This document shows, piece after piece, positions 20,411-33,199 of a stretch of DNA of 64,000 bases. Position numbers and translations under genes: made by a program. The stretch is taken from the NCBI GenBank assembly GCA_018873225.1, contig JAEILZ010000001.1:8370001-8434000 (forward strand), written 5' to 3'. Below the pieces are notes generated by a model, which was given only the letters and a program-made list of their open reading frames with translations, did no database searches and was not told where the DNA came from. This DNA is from [Phialemoniopsis] sp. UDSM-2020 (Eukaryota > Ascomycota > Sordariomycetes > Thyridiales > Thyridiaceae). How positions within the stretch are numbered: the first letter of the stretch is position 1; the number at the start of each line of letters is the position of its first letter.

Positions 20411-22571
20411 TCAAATCGCCACCCCGTTGACCCCGGCACCTGCGCCGGCACCGCCAGCGCCCGCCTCGATGCGGCCCACCAGCTTCTTGACAGCAGTCCA
20501 CTCGTCGTTCTTGAGCGTCTCCTTGCCGCCGAGGTCCGGGCCGACCTCGAACAGCGTCAGAGCGCCCGAAAGGCCGCCAACGGCCAGCTTCTTGCCCTCG
20601 GCCCGCTCCCAGGCGAGCTTGTTGAGGCCGCCGGTGCTGGTGCTGCCCTTGAGCCGGCTGGGGCTAATGCGCGCGACGGGCTCCTCGGTCTCGACGGTGA
20701 GGTCCCAGACCTCGAGCCAGCCGGCGCCGTCGACGAGGCCGAAGACACCTGGGCGCACGGGGGACCAGGCGGCGCCGTAGACGACGTCCTCGCGCACGAG
20801 GTCGAGCAGCGGGGCGACGCCGGCCGCGTCGCCGCCGGGCAGGACAGAGGCGGCCGTGGTGGCCGGGGCGCGGACCTTCCACAGCTTGACGGACCAGTCG
20901 AGGCTGGAGGAGAGGACGAGGTCGCCAAGGTCGACGGGGCCGCGGGCCGGGTGGAAGTCGACCGACATGACGGGGCCAGCGTGGCCGCGGTACGAGATGC
21001 GGGCGTCGACGCCGGCCTTGGCGCCGGCGCGGTCGTACCGGTGGCAGGGATAGATGGTGCCCTCCTCGGAGCCGACGAGGAAGAAGGTGGGGTCGGCGTC
21101 AGGGAAGGCCATGCAGACGGGGGACAAATTCTCCGACTTGGCCGGGGGCGGGGCATAGAGGTTGAGCGACTCCTGGGGCTGGGCGAGCATGTCGACGGTC
21201 CAGCCGCAGACATCGCCGTCGGTGCTGCAGCTAATGATGTTGTTTGCGTTCTGGGTGCCGACGATGTCGACCGAGTAGACCGGGTGGGTGTGGCCGGAGC
21301 CGGTCAGGGGCGTCTTGAGGACGGGCGCCGACTTGGCGCGCGTGTCCCAGAGCAGAACCTGGCCGCTGTAGGCGCCGCCGATGATGAGGTTGGGGTGGAA
21401 GGGCGAGAACTTGGCGGTGAGGATGTCGGACTGGGCGTGGAAGACAAACTCGGCCCGGTCGTGCAGGTTAGCGTTCCAGACCTGGACGACGCCGTCCGGA
21501 TCGTGTGGGGCCGACGGGTTCTTGGTGTACGAGGCGAGCACGAGGTCGGGGAACTTGGGCGAGAAGTCGATGGATGAGATCATGCGCTTGCGGGACCATC
21601 GGTCGTCGTAGAACTGGCGGACCTCGCGGACCTTGCGCCGGCCGCGGCCGCCGACGTTGCCTTGCTCGTCGTCGTGGTCGAGGTCGTGGTCCTGCAGCGT
21701 GTAGTCGGTCAAGATGTCATACTCTTGGTCGAGGGCCTTCTCGATGACCTTGGTGGAGCGCTCGACAAAGTCGACAAACTCGTCCGAGGCGGTCACGGCG
21801 TGCAGCTCCTCGTCGGTGAGGGCGCGCGCGGGGAAATTGGTCGAGAGCAGGCCCGCATCGCTCCTGAGGACGCCGCCCGCCGCCAGCTCCTGCGCTGCCT
21901 TGAGCTCCTCTTCGACCTCCTTGCGTATCTTTTCGCGGATCTCTTCTTCCCGATCCCTCTCTCTGCGGCTCATGCGCTTGCTGGGTGTCGCGGTGGGTTC
22001 GTCGTTCTCCGACTCGGACTGGGCCCGCGGCCGCGTCGATGCCGGTAATAGGTCTTCTGACGTTTGCACGCCTTTGCTATAGGAGAAGATCTCCTTGACG
22101 GGAGACGGGGGACATTCGTAGGTGACGGTGAGGGGGGCGGTGGACAGGCTTAGTTGCTGTACGGGAGCAGCGGGCTGGGCGCCCGTCGGTAGTGCGGCGA
22201 ACTCGGAGGTCTCGTTGCTGAGCTCGCCGGCGGAGAGGACGCTGTTGGGCCGGCTGCCACGGTGGGCAGGCGACGCCGCTCCGCCAGTGGTGGTCGAGCC
22301 CGGCCGGCTCTCCCCTACAAGGCTATTGATGAGGGTTTCGATGGACTGGCGGTCCGTCCTGCCCGGCGTTGGCGATACGAGCTGCAAGTGGGATAGACGT
22401 CATTAGCTGTGCGCCTCCAGGGGGAGAAGAGAAGGGGGAAGGCCTTACGTCGCCCGTGACGCCCAGGCTCTGGCGTCCGGCGGATGCCTGGGTGGCCCGC
22501 AACTCCCTTTGGCGCTTGAGCTCGGCGAGCTTGGCCTTCTTTGCGAGGATTTCATCTCGGCGTTGCTGCAT
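20411..22571 (-). CDS. Cytoplasmic dynein intermediate chain (697 aa)
   Basis: Two exons: 22571-22449 and 22381-20411 (698 codons). The N-terminus MQQRRDEILAKKAKLAELKRQ is the basic/acidic coiled coil of dynein intermediate chains that binds dynactin p150. A Ser/Thr-rich linker follows, then a second charged helix (SRRERDREEEIREKIRKEVEEE). From about residue 310 comes a WD40 propeller, with repeats ending VVQVWNA, QVLLWDT, DVCGWTV, SVKLWKV and WLEVWDL. The phrase ISSIDFSPKFPDLVLASY is typical of the family (yeast PAC11, animal DYNC1I). In fungi the complex moves nuclei and endosomes along microtubules. The Gly/Ala-rich C-terminus (GAGGAGAGAG) is a lineage feature. Confidence 0.93.
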
Positions 22572-23258
22572 CTTGCCTGGCCGTCCTCCTCTGGCCCATC
22601 TCAGGGTCCCCGTCCGCTATTGGGCAACAAACAGAACTCTGGTCGTTTCAAAAGGGCCTCTCTTTGTTGGTGTCGATGAAATCGCTGTGTCTACAATCTT
22701 GCATGCGGAAATGTCATGTGTGTTGGTGCTGGATCGGTCGCTGTCTGGCAAGTCATATCCCACACTGCCTGAACCACACTCATTCAATGCGCGTCGCGAC
22801 AGGAGTTGACCTGCATCGCATGGAAAGACAGAGGTGGGCTAATGAAAAGCCGTGACAGGGGTTGGGCTAAGCTCACGCCTGGTGTGCATTGGGCTAGTTC
22901 GCAATCACGTGCTGGCTCTCACTGGGAACTTGCTCGGCAATAGCGCCCTGGGCGTGCCTGATCTCGCGGCCTGGTCCCCCTGGAAGAGGGAAAAAAAGAA
23001 CAGACCACTCAGCTTGCCGCATTTCCAGCCGACCGAGCCTCAGCAAGCCTGGACTGGAGCTATTGCGAAAATTCCCGGCATCACCAAATCTTTAAACCTC
23101 ACTCCCTCACCCCATCCCCCGGACGACCTACCCACCCGCGACTGTACAAAGAGGACTCAATTGCCATCAATTGTTTCCCCTGCGACTCCTCAAGTCCTTC
23201 ATCTCTTCTACCACCCGACCGATCCAGTCCGCTGTCCCCCAAGCCACCGGTTCTCGCG
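22572..23258. promoter_or_regulatory. Divergent promoter region
   Basis: Lies between the dynein intermediate chain (minus) and ATP synthase subunit e (plus) genes and carries both promoters. No convincing gene is seen. Confidence 0.5.
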
Positions 23259-23949
23259 ATGTCTTCCGCAGGAGTAAACGTACGTTGGACCACAATCTGA
23301 GCGCTAGATGACGCGACACCGTTGTCACGCCCGACCCGGCCAGGTCGCTATGGCTGTTCATGATGCCTTTTTGGAGGATTGGCCATGGTTCTACTGCATC
23401 CGAATCGCATGCTGACCTGGTGGTTCGCATCATAGGTTCTCCGATACTCGGCCCTCGGCCTGGGTGTCTTTTACGGATTCTACCACCAGCGCACCATCTA
23501 CTCGACCCAGAAGGCCGAGCAGGCCAAGCGAGACTACGAGCACAAGCAGAAACTCATCGACCAGGCCAAGGCTGAGTACTCAAAGTCCAAGGCCCCGGCC
23601 TCCGCCAGCACCGCATCAGCATCTGGTGGACGTAAGTCACAAGACACCTTTCTTTCTCACCCATTCGATGTCCCAACCTATCTGGCATTCTCTTGGCCCT
23701 AATATCTCAACACCATGACACCAACAGCGCGAGAGGCGCCCGGCATGGACCTCTCTCCCGCCCCCTTCTCGAACCTGCTTACACCTACATACATACACAC
23801 CTTTCTCTTCCTCTCTCTCATACTCTTCCACACTCTCCACAACTACAGCTACTAATACTATGCAAACAACAACAGTCAACCAGGACCCGATGGACCCCAA
23901 GTTCGACCTTGAGGCGTACTTCAGCGCACTGATGAAGGAGAAGGCTTAA
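23259..23949 (+). CDS. Mitochondrial F1Fo ATP synthase subunit e (96 aa)
   Basis: Three exons: 23259-23279, 23436-23631 and 23876-23949, closing at 97 codons. MSSAGVN is followed by VLRYSALGLGVFYGFYHQRT, the single membrane segment with the GxxxG-like GLGVFYG motif that drives ATP synthase dimerisation. A charged coiled coil (KRDYEHKQKLIDQAKAEY) follows. The C-terminus DLEAYFSALMKEKA is typical of filamentous-fungal subunit e (yeast ATP21/TIM11). It acts in the inner mitochondrial membrane, where dimers shape cristae. The second intron (244 nt) is long and CT-rich and could hold an alternative acceptor near 23728, but the chosen one gives the family-like end. Confidence 0.88.
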
Positions 23950-24937
23950 TCGGGCGGTGGGTTGAACGCGTGGAGATGAACGGGGTGTGCGGGAACGTAA
24001 TCGACAAACCAAAACAGGACGGATTTCCTGGTTGCTGCAAGATGCGTGCGTTGTTTTTATCGGCAAGCAGCCTGCACTTGAATGTCGGAGGGCTAGAGAG
24101 GAGAGTTCGGAATGGCGAGATGTACAAAGGGTTGTATCAACTCTGCGACGTCGCTCACCGATGCATAGACATTTTTTCCTTACGTACTGCTTACTCTGTA
24201 CATGTGTACACTACAGACTTTAGATGGCAAGTCGCCAAGGTCGGGCGAGAAGATCAAAAGATCCAAAATTACTGTGACTATGAGACTGCAAGCACTTTTT
24301 CCAATGTTGTGACAAATGACGTGACTAGCAGGTCAACACATCAAGCATGGCTCCGGTGAAGCCCAGTCTGCAAGTGGCACTCCTTATGTCACTGGATATC
24401 TACTTTGCGACAGGTCAAATTGGTACAATGCCTGAACTTGATGTCCACCCTTGATCATCTGATAGCTTCCTGTGATTTCCCCATAGACATTTTGTTCTGT
24501 CTACAGTGAAAAGAATCAATCATTACAGGCAACACCCTTGCAACAAAAGTAGCATGCATAGTGAGCAGCCAAAGATCCAATTGACACTGAGCTTGCCTGG
24601 TACATGGCGCATGAGATATGCTGGTGAACCTTGCTGTTCTGTCCTTGCTGGCTGTGGCTGTGTGGCTGAAGAAACATACGAAGTAACTGTGGCTTTACAG
24701 GCCAGGTGGTGCCCCACCCCTGTTTCAGTGGCTTGAGTGGAAGTGTGCCAAGCCATTTGTGGGTCCCTGCTCTGACGCGCGGAAGCTCCAGCTGTCCTCT
24801 CCCCAAAAAGTAGCCAAGTCGTCGCTATCCTAGAGAAGCACCCCATCGTCAACGGCAGTTCCTTCAAATATCGCCATTCCTTTACTGCCCTGCTGCCCTT
24901 CTCCTCCAACTGCTGCTGTTGCTGACAAAAAGTCACA
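23950..24937. other. Intergenic, no gene recognised
   Basis: 3' flank of the subunit e gene and promoter of STT3. Open frames on either strand are short and lack family resemblance. Confidence 0.5.
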
Positions 24938-27456
24938 ATGCCGGCAGAAACGGGCAGTACTCTCGAATTGCTCGCCAGTGGCGGCAAAGGCGAGAGCACC
25001 AGGACCCTTCTCCGAGTGGTCATCCTCTTCCTCATCGCCGGTGCCGCCGTCGCTAGCCGTCTCTTCTCTGTCATCCGTGAGTCGCCCTATGTAGTTTGAT
25101 TCCATTGTTTGATCCCATCGACATGAAGATTGTGTCAGAGACAGCTAGCTAACATCAATTGACCTGCAGGTTTCGAGTCCATCATCCACGAATGTCAGTC
25201 AGCCCGCCCCAGCCTACCAGAGCTCTGATCTGGCTAGCTCCCTTTCGCATCTCAGCGCCCTTTTCCTCCTCCCTCCTCCTCGCAGACTACAGCCAGCTAA
25301 CCATACCGCAGTCGATCCCTGGTTCAACTTTAGAGCGACCAAATACCTCGTCGCCAATGGCTTCGAGAGCTTCTGGGACTGGTTCGATGACCGGACGTGG
25401 CACCCGCTCGGTCGTGTCACCGGTGGCACCCTCTACCCGGGTCTCATGGTCACCAGCGGCGTCATCTACCACGCCCTGCGGGCCCTGACCATCCCCGTTG
25501 ATATCCGGAATATCTGCGTCCTCCTCGCCCCGGCCTTCTCGGGCCTCACTGCCTTCTCGGCCTACCTCCTGACCAACGAGATGACAACCTCACCCTCTGC
25601 CGGCCTGCTGGCCGCCGCCTTTATGGGCATCACCCCCGGCTACATTTCGCGATCCGTCGCCGGCAGCTACGACAACGAGGCTATCGCCATCTTCCTGCTG
25701 GTCTTCACCTTTTACCTGTGGATAAAGGCTCTTAAGCTGGGTTCCATGCTGTGGGGAGCCCTTTGCGCCCTCTTCTACGGCTACATGGTGGCCTCGTGGG
25801 GCGGCTACGCTTTCATCACCTGCCTGCTGCCCCTGCACGCCTTTGTCTTGATCTGCATGGGCCGCTACAGTACTAGACTCTACGTCTCGTACACCACGTG
25901 GTACGCGCTCGGCACTCTAGCCAGTATGCAGATCCCCTTCGTCGGTTTCCTGCCCGTGCGCACCAGCGAGCACATGCCGGCCCTGGGCATCTTTGGCTTC
26001 CTGCAGCTGTTGGCCTTCCTTGACTATGTCCGTACAGCCATCCCCGGCCGCCAGTTCCAGACCTTCCTCTTCTTTTCCACGGCCGGCATCTTTGGCGTCG
26101 GCCTGCTTGGCCTCGTTGTGGCCACGAGCGCCGGTTTCATCGCCCCCTGGGGCGGCCGCTTCTACTCGCTGTGGGACACGAGCTACGCCAAGATCCACAT
26201 TCCCATCATCGCCTCTGTGTCTGAGCACCAGCCGACCGCGTGGCCCGCCTTCTTCTTCGACCTGAACATGCTTATTTGGCTGTTCCCGGCCGGTGTCTAC
26301 CTCTGCTTCCAGAACCTCAGGGACGAGCACGTCTTCATCGTCGTCTACGCCCTGTTCGGCAGCTACTTTGCTGGTGTCATGGTCCGTCTGATGCTGACCC
26401 TGACTCCCGTTGTCTGCGTTGCCGCTGCCATTGCCGTCTCGTCCATCTTCGACTCGTACCTGAGTGCCAAGTCGCCGGTCCCAGAAGAAGTCGCCGCCGC
26501 CGAGGAGACCAAGCCGGCCAAGCAAGGCGCCCTCAAGCAGGCAAGCAAGCCCGTCGTCGGCGTCTACAGCATGCTCTCCAAGACGGTCGTCACCAGTGCC
26601 ATGCTCGTCTACCTCCTCATCTTTGTTCTGCACTGCACCTGGGTCACCTCCAACGCCTACTCGTCGCCCTCGGTCGTCCTGGCCAGCAGGATGCCGGACG
26701 GCAGCCAGCACATCATCGATGACTACCGCGAGGCCTACCAGTGGCTCCGCCAGAACACCAAGGAGGACGCCAAGATCATGTCGTGGTGGGACTACGGCTA
26801 CCAGATCGGCGGAATGGCTGACCGCCCCACCCTCGTCGACAACAACACCTGGAACAACACCCACATCGCCACCGTCGGCAAGGCCATGAGCTCCCGCGAG
26901 GAGGTCAGCTACCCCATCATGCGCCAGCACGAGGTTGACTACGTGCTCGTTGTCTTTGGTGGTCTGCTGGGCTATTCCGGCGACGACATCAACAAGTTCC
27001 TGTGGATGGTCAGGATTGCCGAGGGCATCTGGCCCGACGAGGTCAAGGAGCGCGATTTTTTCACCCCTCGTGGCGAGTACCGCATCGACGGTGAGGCTAC
27101 CGAGACCATGAAGAACAGCTTGATGTAAGTGCCCCGTTATAGATTCGACGTAACCCCTGTCCCATGGCCGCTAACATCTCCACAGGTACAAGATGTCGTA
27201 TTACAACTACAACACGCTCTTCCCGCCTGGACAGGCCGTGGATCGTGTCCGTGGTGCCCGTCTCCCTGACACCAGCCCCACCTTGAACACGCTCGATGAG
27301 GCTTTCACCAGCGAGAACTGGATCATCCGCATCTACAAGGTCAAGGACCTTGACAACCTCAGCCGTGACCACGCCGCCGCGGCCTCGTTTGACCGCGGCC
27401 ACAAGAAGAAGAAGGTCACCAAGAAGCGGGGACCGAGGGTACTGAGGGTTGACTAA
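24938..27456 (+). CDS. STT3: Oligosaccharyltransferase catalytic subunit STT3 (748 aa)
   Basis: Four exons: 24938-25076, 25170-25193 (a 24 nt microexon), 25312-27124 and 27186-27456, 749 codons. STT3 transfers the dolichol-linked glycan to Asn-X-Ser/Thr in the ER lumen. Visible signatures: the DPWFNFRATKYL first-loop motif with its catalytic Asp, the SVAGSYDNEAIAIF segment with the DNE metal-binding residues, and the WWDYGYQI substrate-sequon pocket motif near residue 545. Directly after it comes DNNTWNNTHI, the conserved self-glycosylation site. The multiple hydrophobic segments and the basic tail (KKKKVTKKRG) fit. Length is normal for fungi. Essential gene; highly confident. Confidence 0.97.
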
Positions 27457-28429
27457 AGTCAAGGGGTTTAGACTGCGGTTTCGATGATTACCTATATAAA
27501 AGCATAGCACAAATGCAATGTAGACTGGGATTTTCCTTTGCGTCTTTGACCAGGGGGGAAACAGGAAAGGCTGTAACACAAACTGGCAGCCCTGTACAAA
27601 AAGGAGTGGATAGATGTCCAATCGAGATTTCATGATCACCTTTCTTAGAGTATCTTGTGGTGGAGGCCAACTCTGGTTGTGATACGTTGTTTTCATTCCA
27701 AAATCACTGCACTTGGCCTGCCGCTCACCTTGCGCTCACAGTCCATCTCAGATCTCTCGCGACCTGTTGGCTGCTTCGCCCTGCCACACCAACGCACCAC
27801 TTCCACCGCGTTCTATTGTTGACATTAGCGGCCTGTCTTGCTATTGTTCTCTTTGCTGTTCGATTCGATTCACGCCCAGAAGCAGAACCGCGTCGAAGCT
27901 ACAGGACACTGGGCCACCCCTCCCCGAGGTATAAAAACAACGCTTCCCCCTCAACCTCAAAATCTCCTCCTCCTGTTCCATCACCATCACCGCCACTACC
28001 TTTCAAGAGGCTCGCATTGTCTGCAGCGCTACTTTTGTGACCTCTTGGGATCACTTGTAGCTCTACAGCTTGTGCTTTTTTCTCTTGAATCTCCTTTCCT
28101 ACCTTCATTGCATCTTTTGAAATCCGACCTCCAGAGACGCACTATCCCTTACTCGTCTTTACTTCGCGCTGTACACTTGTGCAACTGCGTAATCGTTTCT
28201 CAATCTGCCACAACAGAAAACCATCACTGAGCCGGCCTCGGTTTGTTTGTTGTTTGTTGGCAAATCTGTGAACTTCCTGTCATTAAATCGTCTTCTCTGG
28301 CTCTGCAACTTCTCTGTCAACAAAGAGATCAAGACCTCAGCCTTGTCATATAGACATTGCATATCCCTCAAGACATTTCCAAAGTCGGAATCGCTATTTG
28401 ATATCAAGCATACATGAGACTGAGTCGCC
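27457..28429. other. Long 5' flank, no gene recognised
   Basis: Nearly 1 kb between STT3 and the next plus-strand gene. CT-rich tracts in the last 500 bases look like a long promoter or 5' leader; no coding frame is convincing. Confidence 0.5.
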
Positions 28430-31400
28430 ATGCCTGCTAATAGCCACAACGATGAGTAAGTTTCTTCAAATTCGTCCTCCATCTTGTGCCGCGAATCATC
28501 AGCCCTCTCAACACAGTCTATCTTCATCTACTTACCCTTTACAGATCTTCCGACAATGAACGCATGTCCCCTCGCTGGTGGAAAGGCGTCCGAAAGGGCC
28601 TCGATAAGGCTGGCTGGATCTCTCCATACGCTGAAGTCGCCCCCGACTCTGCTCAGTCTGTGAAATCTGTCTCGGCCTCCTCGACAATCCGACAGGCCCT
28701 ACTCAACCCGCAGCCGCCTCCGCAGACCACGCGGCCGCGCCGCAGCGCAAGCACGTCATCGTCCGGCACAAGTGTCAACATCACTTTGCAGCTGCCTCAC
28801 GGCATACAAATTGCCTGCACACGGAACGACCCCAACCCCAACGACGAGACTACCGAGACACCGGTGGTAGCCCGACAACTTGAGACAGTGAGCCCTGCTC
28901 CAGCACGTCCTGCCACTCCGGCCGCCAGACCTCGAGCACAGACCCACCGCCCGTCTACTGTGCAACAAAGCCGATCCGCATCCAACGACGAGTCCGATTC
29001 CGAAGCTGAATCTGAACCTGATTCTGAACCTGATTCTGAACCAGAAGTCGAAGTCGAGGAGGAGTCCGAACCCGAGTCTTCCGACGAAAACAACGAAGAG
29101 GAAGAAGAAATCGCCGTTGCTTCATCGTCTCGCCGTTCTCCCCGCCGCGGTCGGCCCACCACTCGCTCAACTAGCTCGGGACCTTCAGCTCGCAGGCGTT
29201 CTCGCAGCCAGTCAGTACCTGATCGCCGCCCTCGTCGCAACAGCACGTCGTCCTCTTCCAGCGACATGGAGTCCTCGAAGAGCAGCCGACGCTCGTCCTC
29301 GAAGGGCAGCCGACGCTCGTCGTCGGTCGCCAGCAGCTCGCGCGTTTCGGCCCAGCCGACCTCGTTTCCCTTCGGCATGCCGACTGCCCAGGCCACTTTC
29401 TATCCACCGCCGCCTCCTCCTATGGGACCGCTGCGGCCGATGATGGGATATCACAACATGGCGCCGTACCCAGCCCCGATGTACCACCAGCCGGGTATGA
29501 TGCCGCCGAACCTGGGAATGCCCCATCCGATGTCCTACCCTGCGGGAACGGATGCCAACGGTCAGCCGATGTGGTACTGGTACAACAACGGAGCCGACTT
29601 CCCAAGCCGACAGTACTACCCTGGCCACCCGCCGCCGTCGACGCAGGCTCCTGCTTTCCCGCCGCAGCCCCCGGCCGCGGCCGCTGGTCGTGTTCCTACA
29701 TCAACTCAGATAGCACAGCCTACTTCACAGCAACAAGTTCCAGTCGCCGCTGCCAGGGACCAGCCGTCCGCGCCAATCGTTGTGCCGCCAGTTGCGGCGC
29801 CCGTCGCGCCCGTTCCGAATGTCAACGTGGAGCAGGGAAACAACGACGCTCGTCGCAGGGTCCGCCGCGCGGCTTCGACTCGCCCAGAAGAGACCTCCGC
29901 CAATGAGACTTCGTCGCCCGATCTCATCAACGCTCTTCACTTCTGCGCCATCTGTGGCATCGCCCGGTCCCGCGCCTACCACCGCAGGCACCCGCTCAAG
30001 TCGGGTGAGCAGCCGGCGCCGAATTTGTGCAGAAAGTGCCGGGCAGATCAGCCGCGTCTGACGGCGTCAACCTTGCAGGCCCTGGACAACGCTACCGGCA
30101 TCGAGGCAGCCATGTCGGTAAGTAGATCGATCCCTGCACCTTGATTCTGTCTGTGCGTGTGCTGACTTGTCACTCTTTTTGCAGACCCTCGGCCTTCGTG
30201 AGGCGTCGAGCCTAGCCAGCTCGGCTCGAGTCGACCGCGTTGTAAGTCCTGATTCTTCCTAATCTCGTGTCGGAATACCTACTAACATTCAAGCTCAAGA
30301 CTGCCCCTTCAAATGCAAGGGAGCCCCGCGACTCTCGGCCCTCGTCTTCCGTCTCGTCGACTCGGTCTGTCCCCGGCCGCGCTCGCCATTCTCGCGGCGA
30401 GTCCAACCAATCCTCGACAATGCTCGACTTGTCGCGCCGCTTCGGCGGCCATCCGCTCGAGACGATCCAGGAGGGCGAGCGCCGCGTCTCACAGCGCGAG
30501 GAGGCGGCCATGGCGGATCCTGACGTTTTCACGCAGGGCAACCGGCAAGGCACACGCTCCCGGTCAGACTCCCGACAGAGCACCCAGTCTGTCGCCAAGC
30601 AGGATGAGTCTCTACCCAGCTACCGCCGCCCGAGTGGCTACATGGCGCCCACGGTCGAGACGGTCCTGGACTCGCAGCTGGCGGGCCCTGCTGGCGCCCC
30701 GCGCCGCAACAACGAACAGCCGCAGACGCCGCCTCAGCAGAGCACGAATGCGTTCCCCGGCCACCGTACCATGTTCCCTCGCCGATCTTCCATCCGTGGA
30801 CAGGGCAGTAGTATCCTCCCCGAGGAGCCGGGCAGCGAGCGCCGGTCGGTGCGATTTAACCCCAACGAGTCGCCGCACACGGCACCCGAGTTCTCATCCT
30901 CGGACCGCGTGTCGTCGCGTGCCGAAGGAGCAGGACCCAGCCCCCTAGCCGAGCAGCCGCCGCAGCAGCACCACGCCGCAGCCATGCCCGTCGATGATGC
31001 CGCGGTGCCCGACTCGCCCAAGACCTTCCCACTCGTCTCCGACACCGATTCGCTGACGGGCCACGAGAACGAGGCCGCCGCGCGCATCTCTCGCGCCTTT
31101 GATGACAGCCGCGCATCGGCTGATGCCGCCACTACCGCCCGCCGCTTCCGGGACGACATGAACGAGCGCTTCGACGACGAGGTCACCGCCCTCCTCGGCC
31201 GGGGCAGACCCGCGTACAACTTTGACAACCTGGAGCGGTTCCACGGAGATGGTAGCGACCCCTTCGTCGAGACGCCCGCGGCGCCCATCGTCTCCCGTGA
31301 CCAGCGCCCCGGTGGACACAGCTTCCGACGTAACGCCCCTGCGCCTGCAACCGCAGGTCCCATGCGCAACCAGGAGAACGCCCCGCCCGCGTACTGGAAC

Positions 31401-32171
31401 GCTGAGGAGTCCCAGGACGACGCCGACAACGTCGCCATTCCGAGCCCGTTCGAGGGTCGTGGCACGCCGCGCATGTTCGGCACAGAGATCGGTAAGCGAG
31501 ACACTGACAGCCTCCCACAGCCGCAGCAGAGGGAGGAGTACTGTGAGAGCGATAGCGGCTTCGTCGTGGTCGAGTGCGGCGAGAGCGAGACGCAGGAGCC
31601 AGACCGGCGCTATGTGTGCGAGGTGATGTCGCCGTCGGTTAGCAGCACGGCTGGCGTCGTGTCAGCCTATGCCACGACGCCGCCGCCGACGAGCAGCAAC
31701 AACAACAAGAAGATGAGCAGCAGCATCTGCGGCAGTGGAAGCAGCAGCGGCATCGGAGGCCCGCTCAGGTCGATCCTGAAGCGAACGGTGCACTTTGGTA
31801 AGACCGCGTGCGTTGATGGCGTTGCGGATCTGATCGCCTGTCTCGTTGCGTTGTCTTGGTGGTCGTCGTTTTCGTCGCGCTGGCTCGGCGGCCGTCTTTC
31901 CCGGCCCGTCGGCGCCCTCGTCTTTCTCGTCTTGGTCGCTTTGCGTTGCGCTCTGTCTTCTTTTGGTTCGTTTTGGCTTCTGCTTCGATCTTCATGCCTT
32001 CGTCGTCGTCGTTCTTGTCGTCTCTCGCTCTCTCTGCACTGCTCTCTTCACCCCGGTCCTTCTTTGCATTTTCTTTCTTTTCCATTTCTACCTGGACTGT
32101 CATATGCTAACTACTGTCTTCTCCCAGAGCCGCGCCAGCAAGCCCGTTCTCCGAGAACGCTCCCGCGTTAG
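28430..32171 (+). CDS. Large disordered Ser-rich protein with CxxC pair (1067 aa)
   Basis: Five exons fit: 28430-28455, 28545-30117, 30185-30241, 30294-31797 and 32128-32171, 1068 codons. After MPANSHNDE comes a short conserved-looking block (SPRWWKGVRKGLDKAGWISPYAEVA split over the start). Long Ser/Glu/Arg-rich disordered stretches follow: a run of Asp/Glu-Ser-Glu-Pro repeats, Arg-Ser repeats (RRSSSKGSRRSSS) and a Pro/Met/Tyr-rich segment. Near residue 490 is HFCAICGIARSRAYHRRH, followed by LCRKC, a CxxC...CxxC pair likely to bind zinc. The second half is again disordered. No catalytic domain is seen. I recognise no named family. A nuclear or scaffolding role is only a guess. Confidence 0.75.
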
Positions 32172-33199
32172 AGGAGGGCTTTTGCTTCAAAAAGGAAGCA
32201 AGTACCGACATTCTGTCCTTTTTGTGTACGATACCATTTGTGTACATTACTATTCACGAGTGTTGACAATTGATCATCTTGTGGGCGCCAATGCGCGGAT
32301 ACCGATGCATCTATGATGATCGAAGACAACTTTAAATGTTGTAGGGGATCTGGAAAGGGAGAACCACATGTCACGAGGTCATCTCGATCCGGAACGAAGG
32401 GGATACAAAAATTCAGGGGGGCTCTAAAGTCTTGAGCGGGGGACGATACGATAGCTTGTGCGTCAAGGATTTGGACGCATGGAAGGAAACAGAGGGACAT
32501 CGCGGGCACGATGGCAGGGGAAGGAACAGTAGCTAGCTATCTTGATAACTGCTCGTTTTGGCGACAACATCTTGTTTGTCGGCCGCCTCGACCTAATACA
32601 TTTCCATGCGTCAAAAAGAATATGATGGTGCTCGAATTGATGCCGTCAAATGTTGTGACATGGGCTCATGACAGTTGATGAGGTTAGGTACTTTATGGAG
32701 GCTGAGTCAGCAGACCAGGGGTGAGCCCTGCGGGCGCTGTGGGCATCTGGGTCCACCTACAAATTTTCTGCTGGGTGATCCTGTGAACTTCTTCCTTCGT
32801 ACTACTCAGTAGTCAAAAATCCTACTATCGAGGGATGCTGCGTGATGGATGCGATGAGTGCCTGAGGGCCTCATTTGGCTCTTGAAAGAACGGCTCAAAC
32901 AGGTAATCAGGTATGCTGGTCTTGATTACCTCTGACCCGCCATGGTAAGCTACTTCATTCTGTCTCTCTTCTTCCTCTGCACCTCAACATGATGAGCAAC
33001 CCATGAATTCTGCAATTCTGACGGCTTCGGTCGGCATGTGGACAAGTCACAATTCACCTCTGATCATATCATACCAAAATTACTCGGTGTCTCTTTGAGA
33101 ACACGCAATATCTCATTTCATTTAAGTGCTATCCGCTAATTGACCCGAGGAAAAAAGAGACGACAATCCTAGACCGCCATGCGCGTGCAGGCAGGCCCT
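32172..33199. other. Intergenic, no gene recognised
   Basis: Convergent 3' flanks of the disordered-protein gene and the aldo-keto reductase gene. AT-richer, with no convincing coding frame. Confidence 0.5.

Noticed and set aside
20951..21577. 208-codon plus-strand frame
   Set aside because: Antisense to the dynein WD40 region; composition is that of a shadow frame.
25917..26930. 337-codon minus-strand frame
   Set aside because: Antisense shadow of STT3, made of Gly/Asp/Val repeats without any family resemblance.
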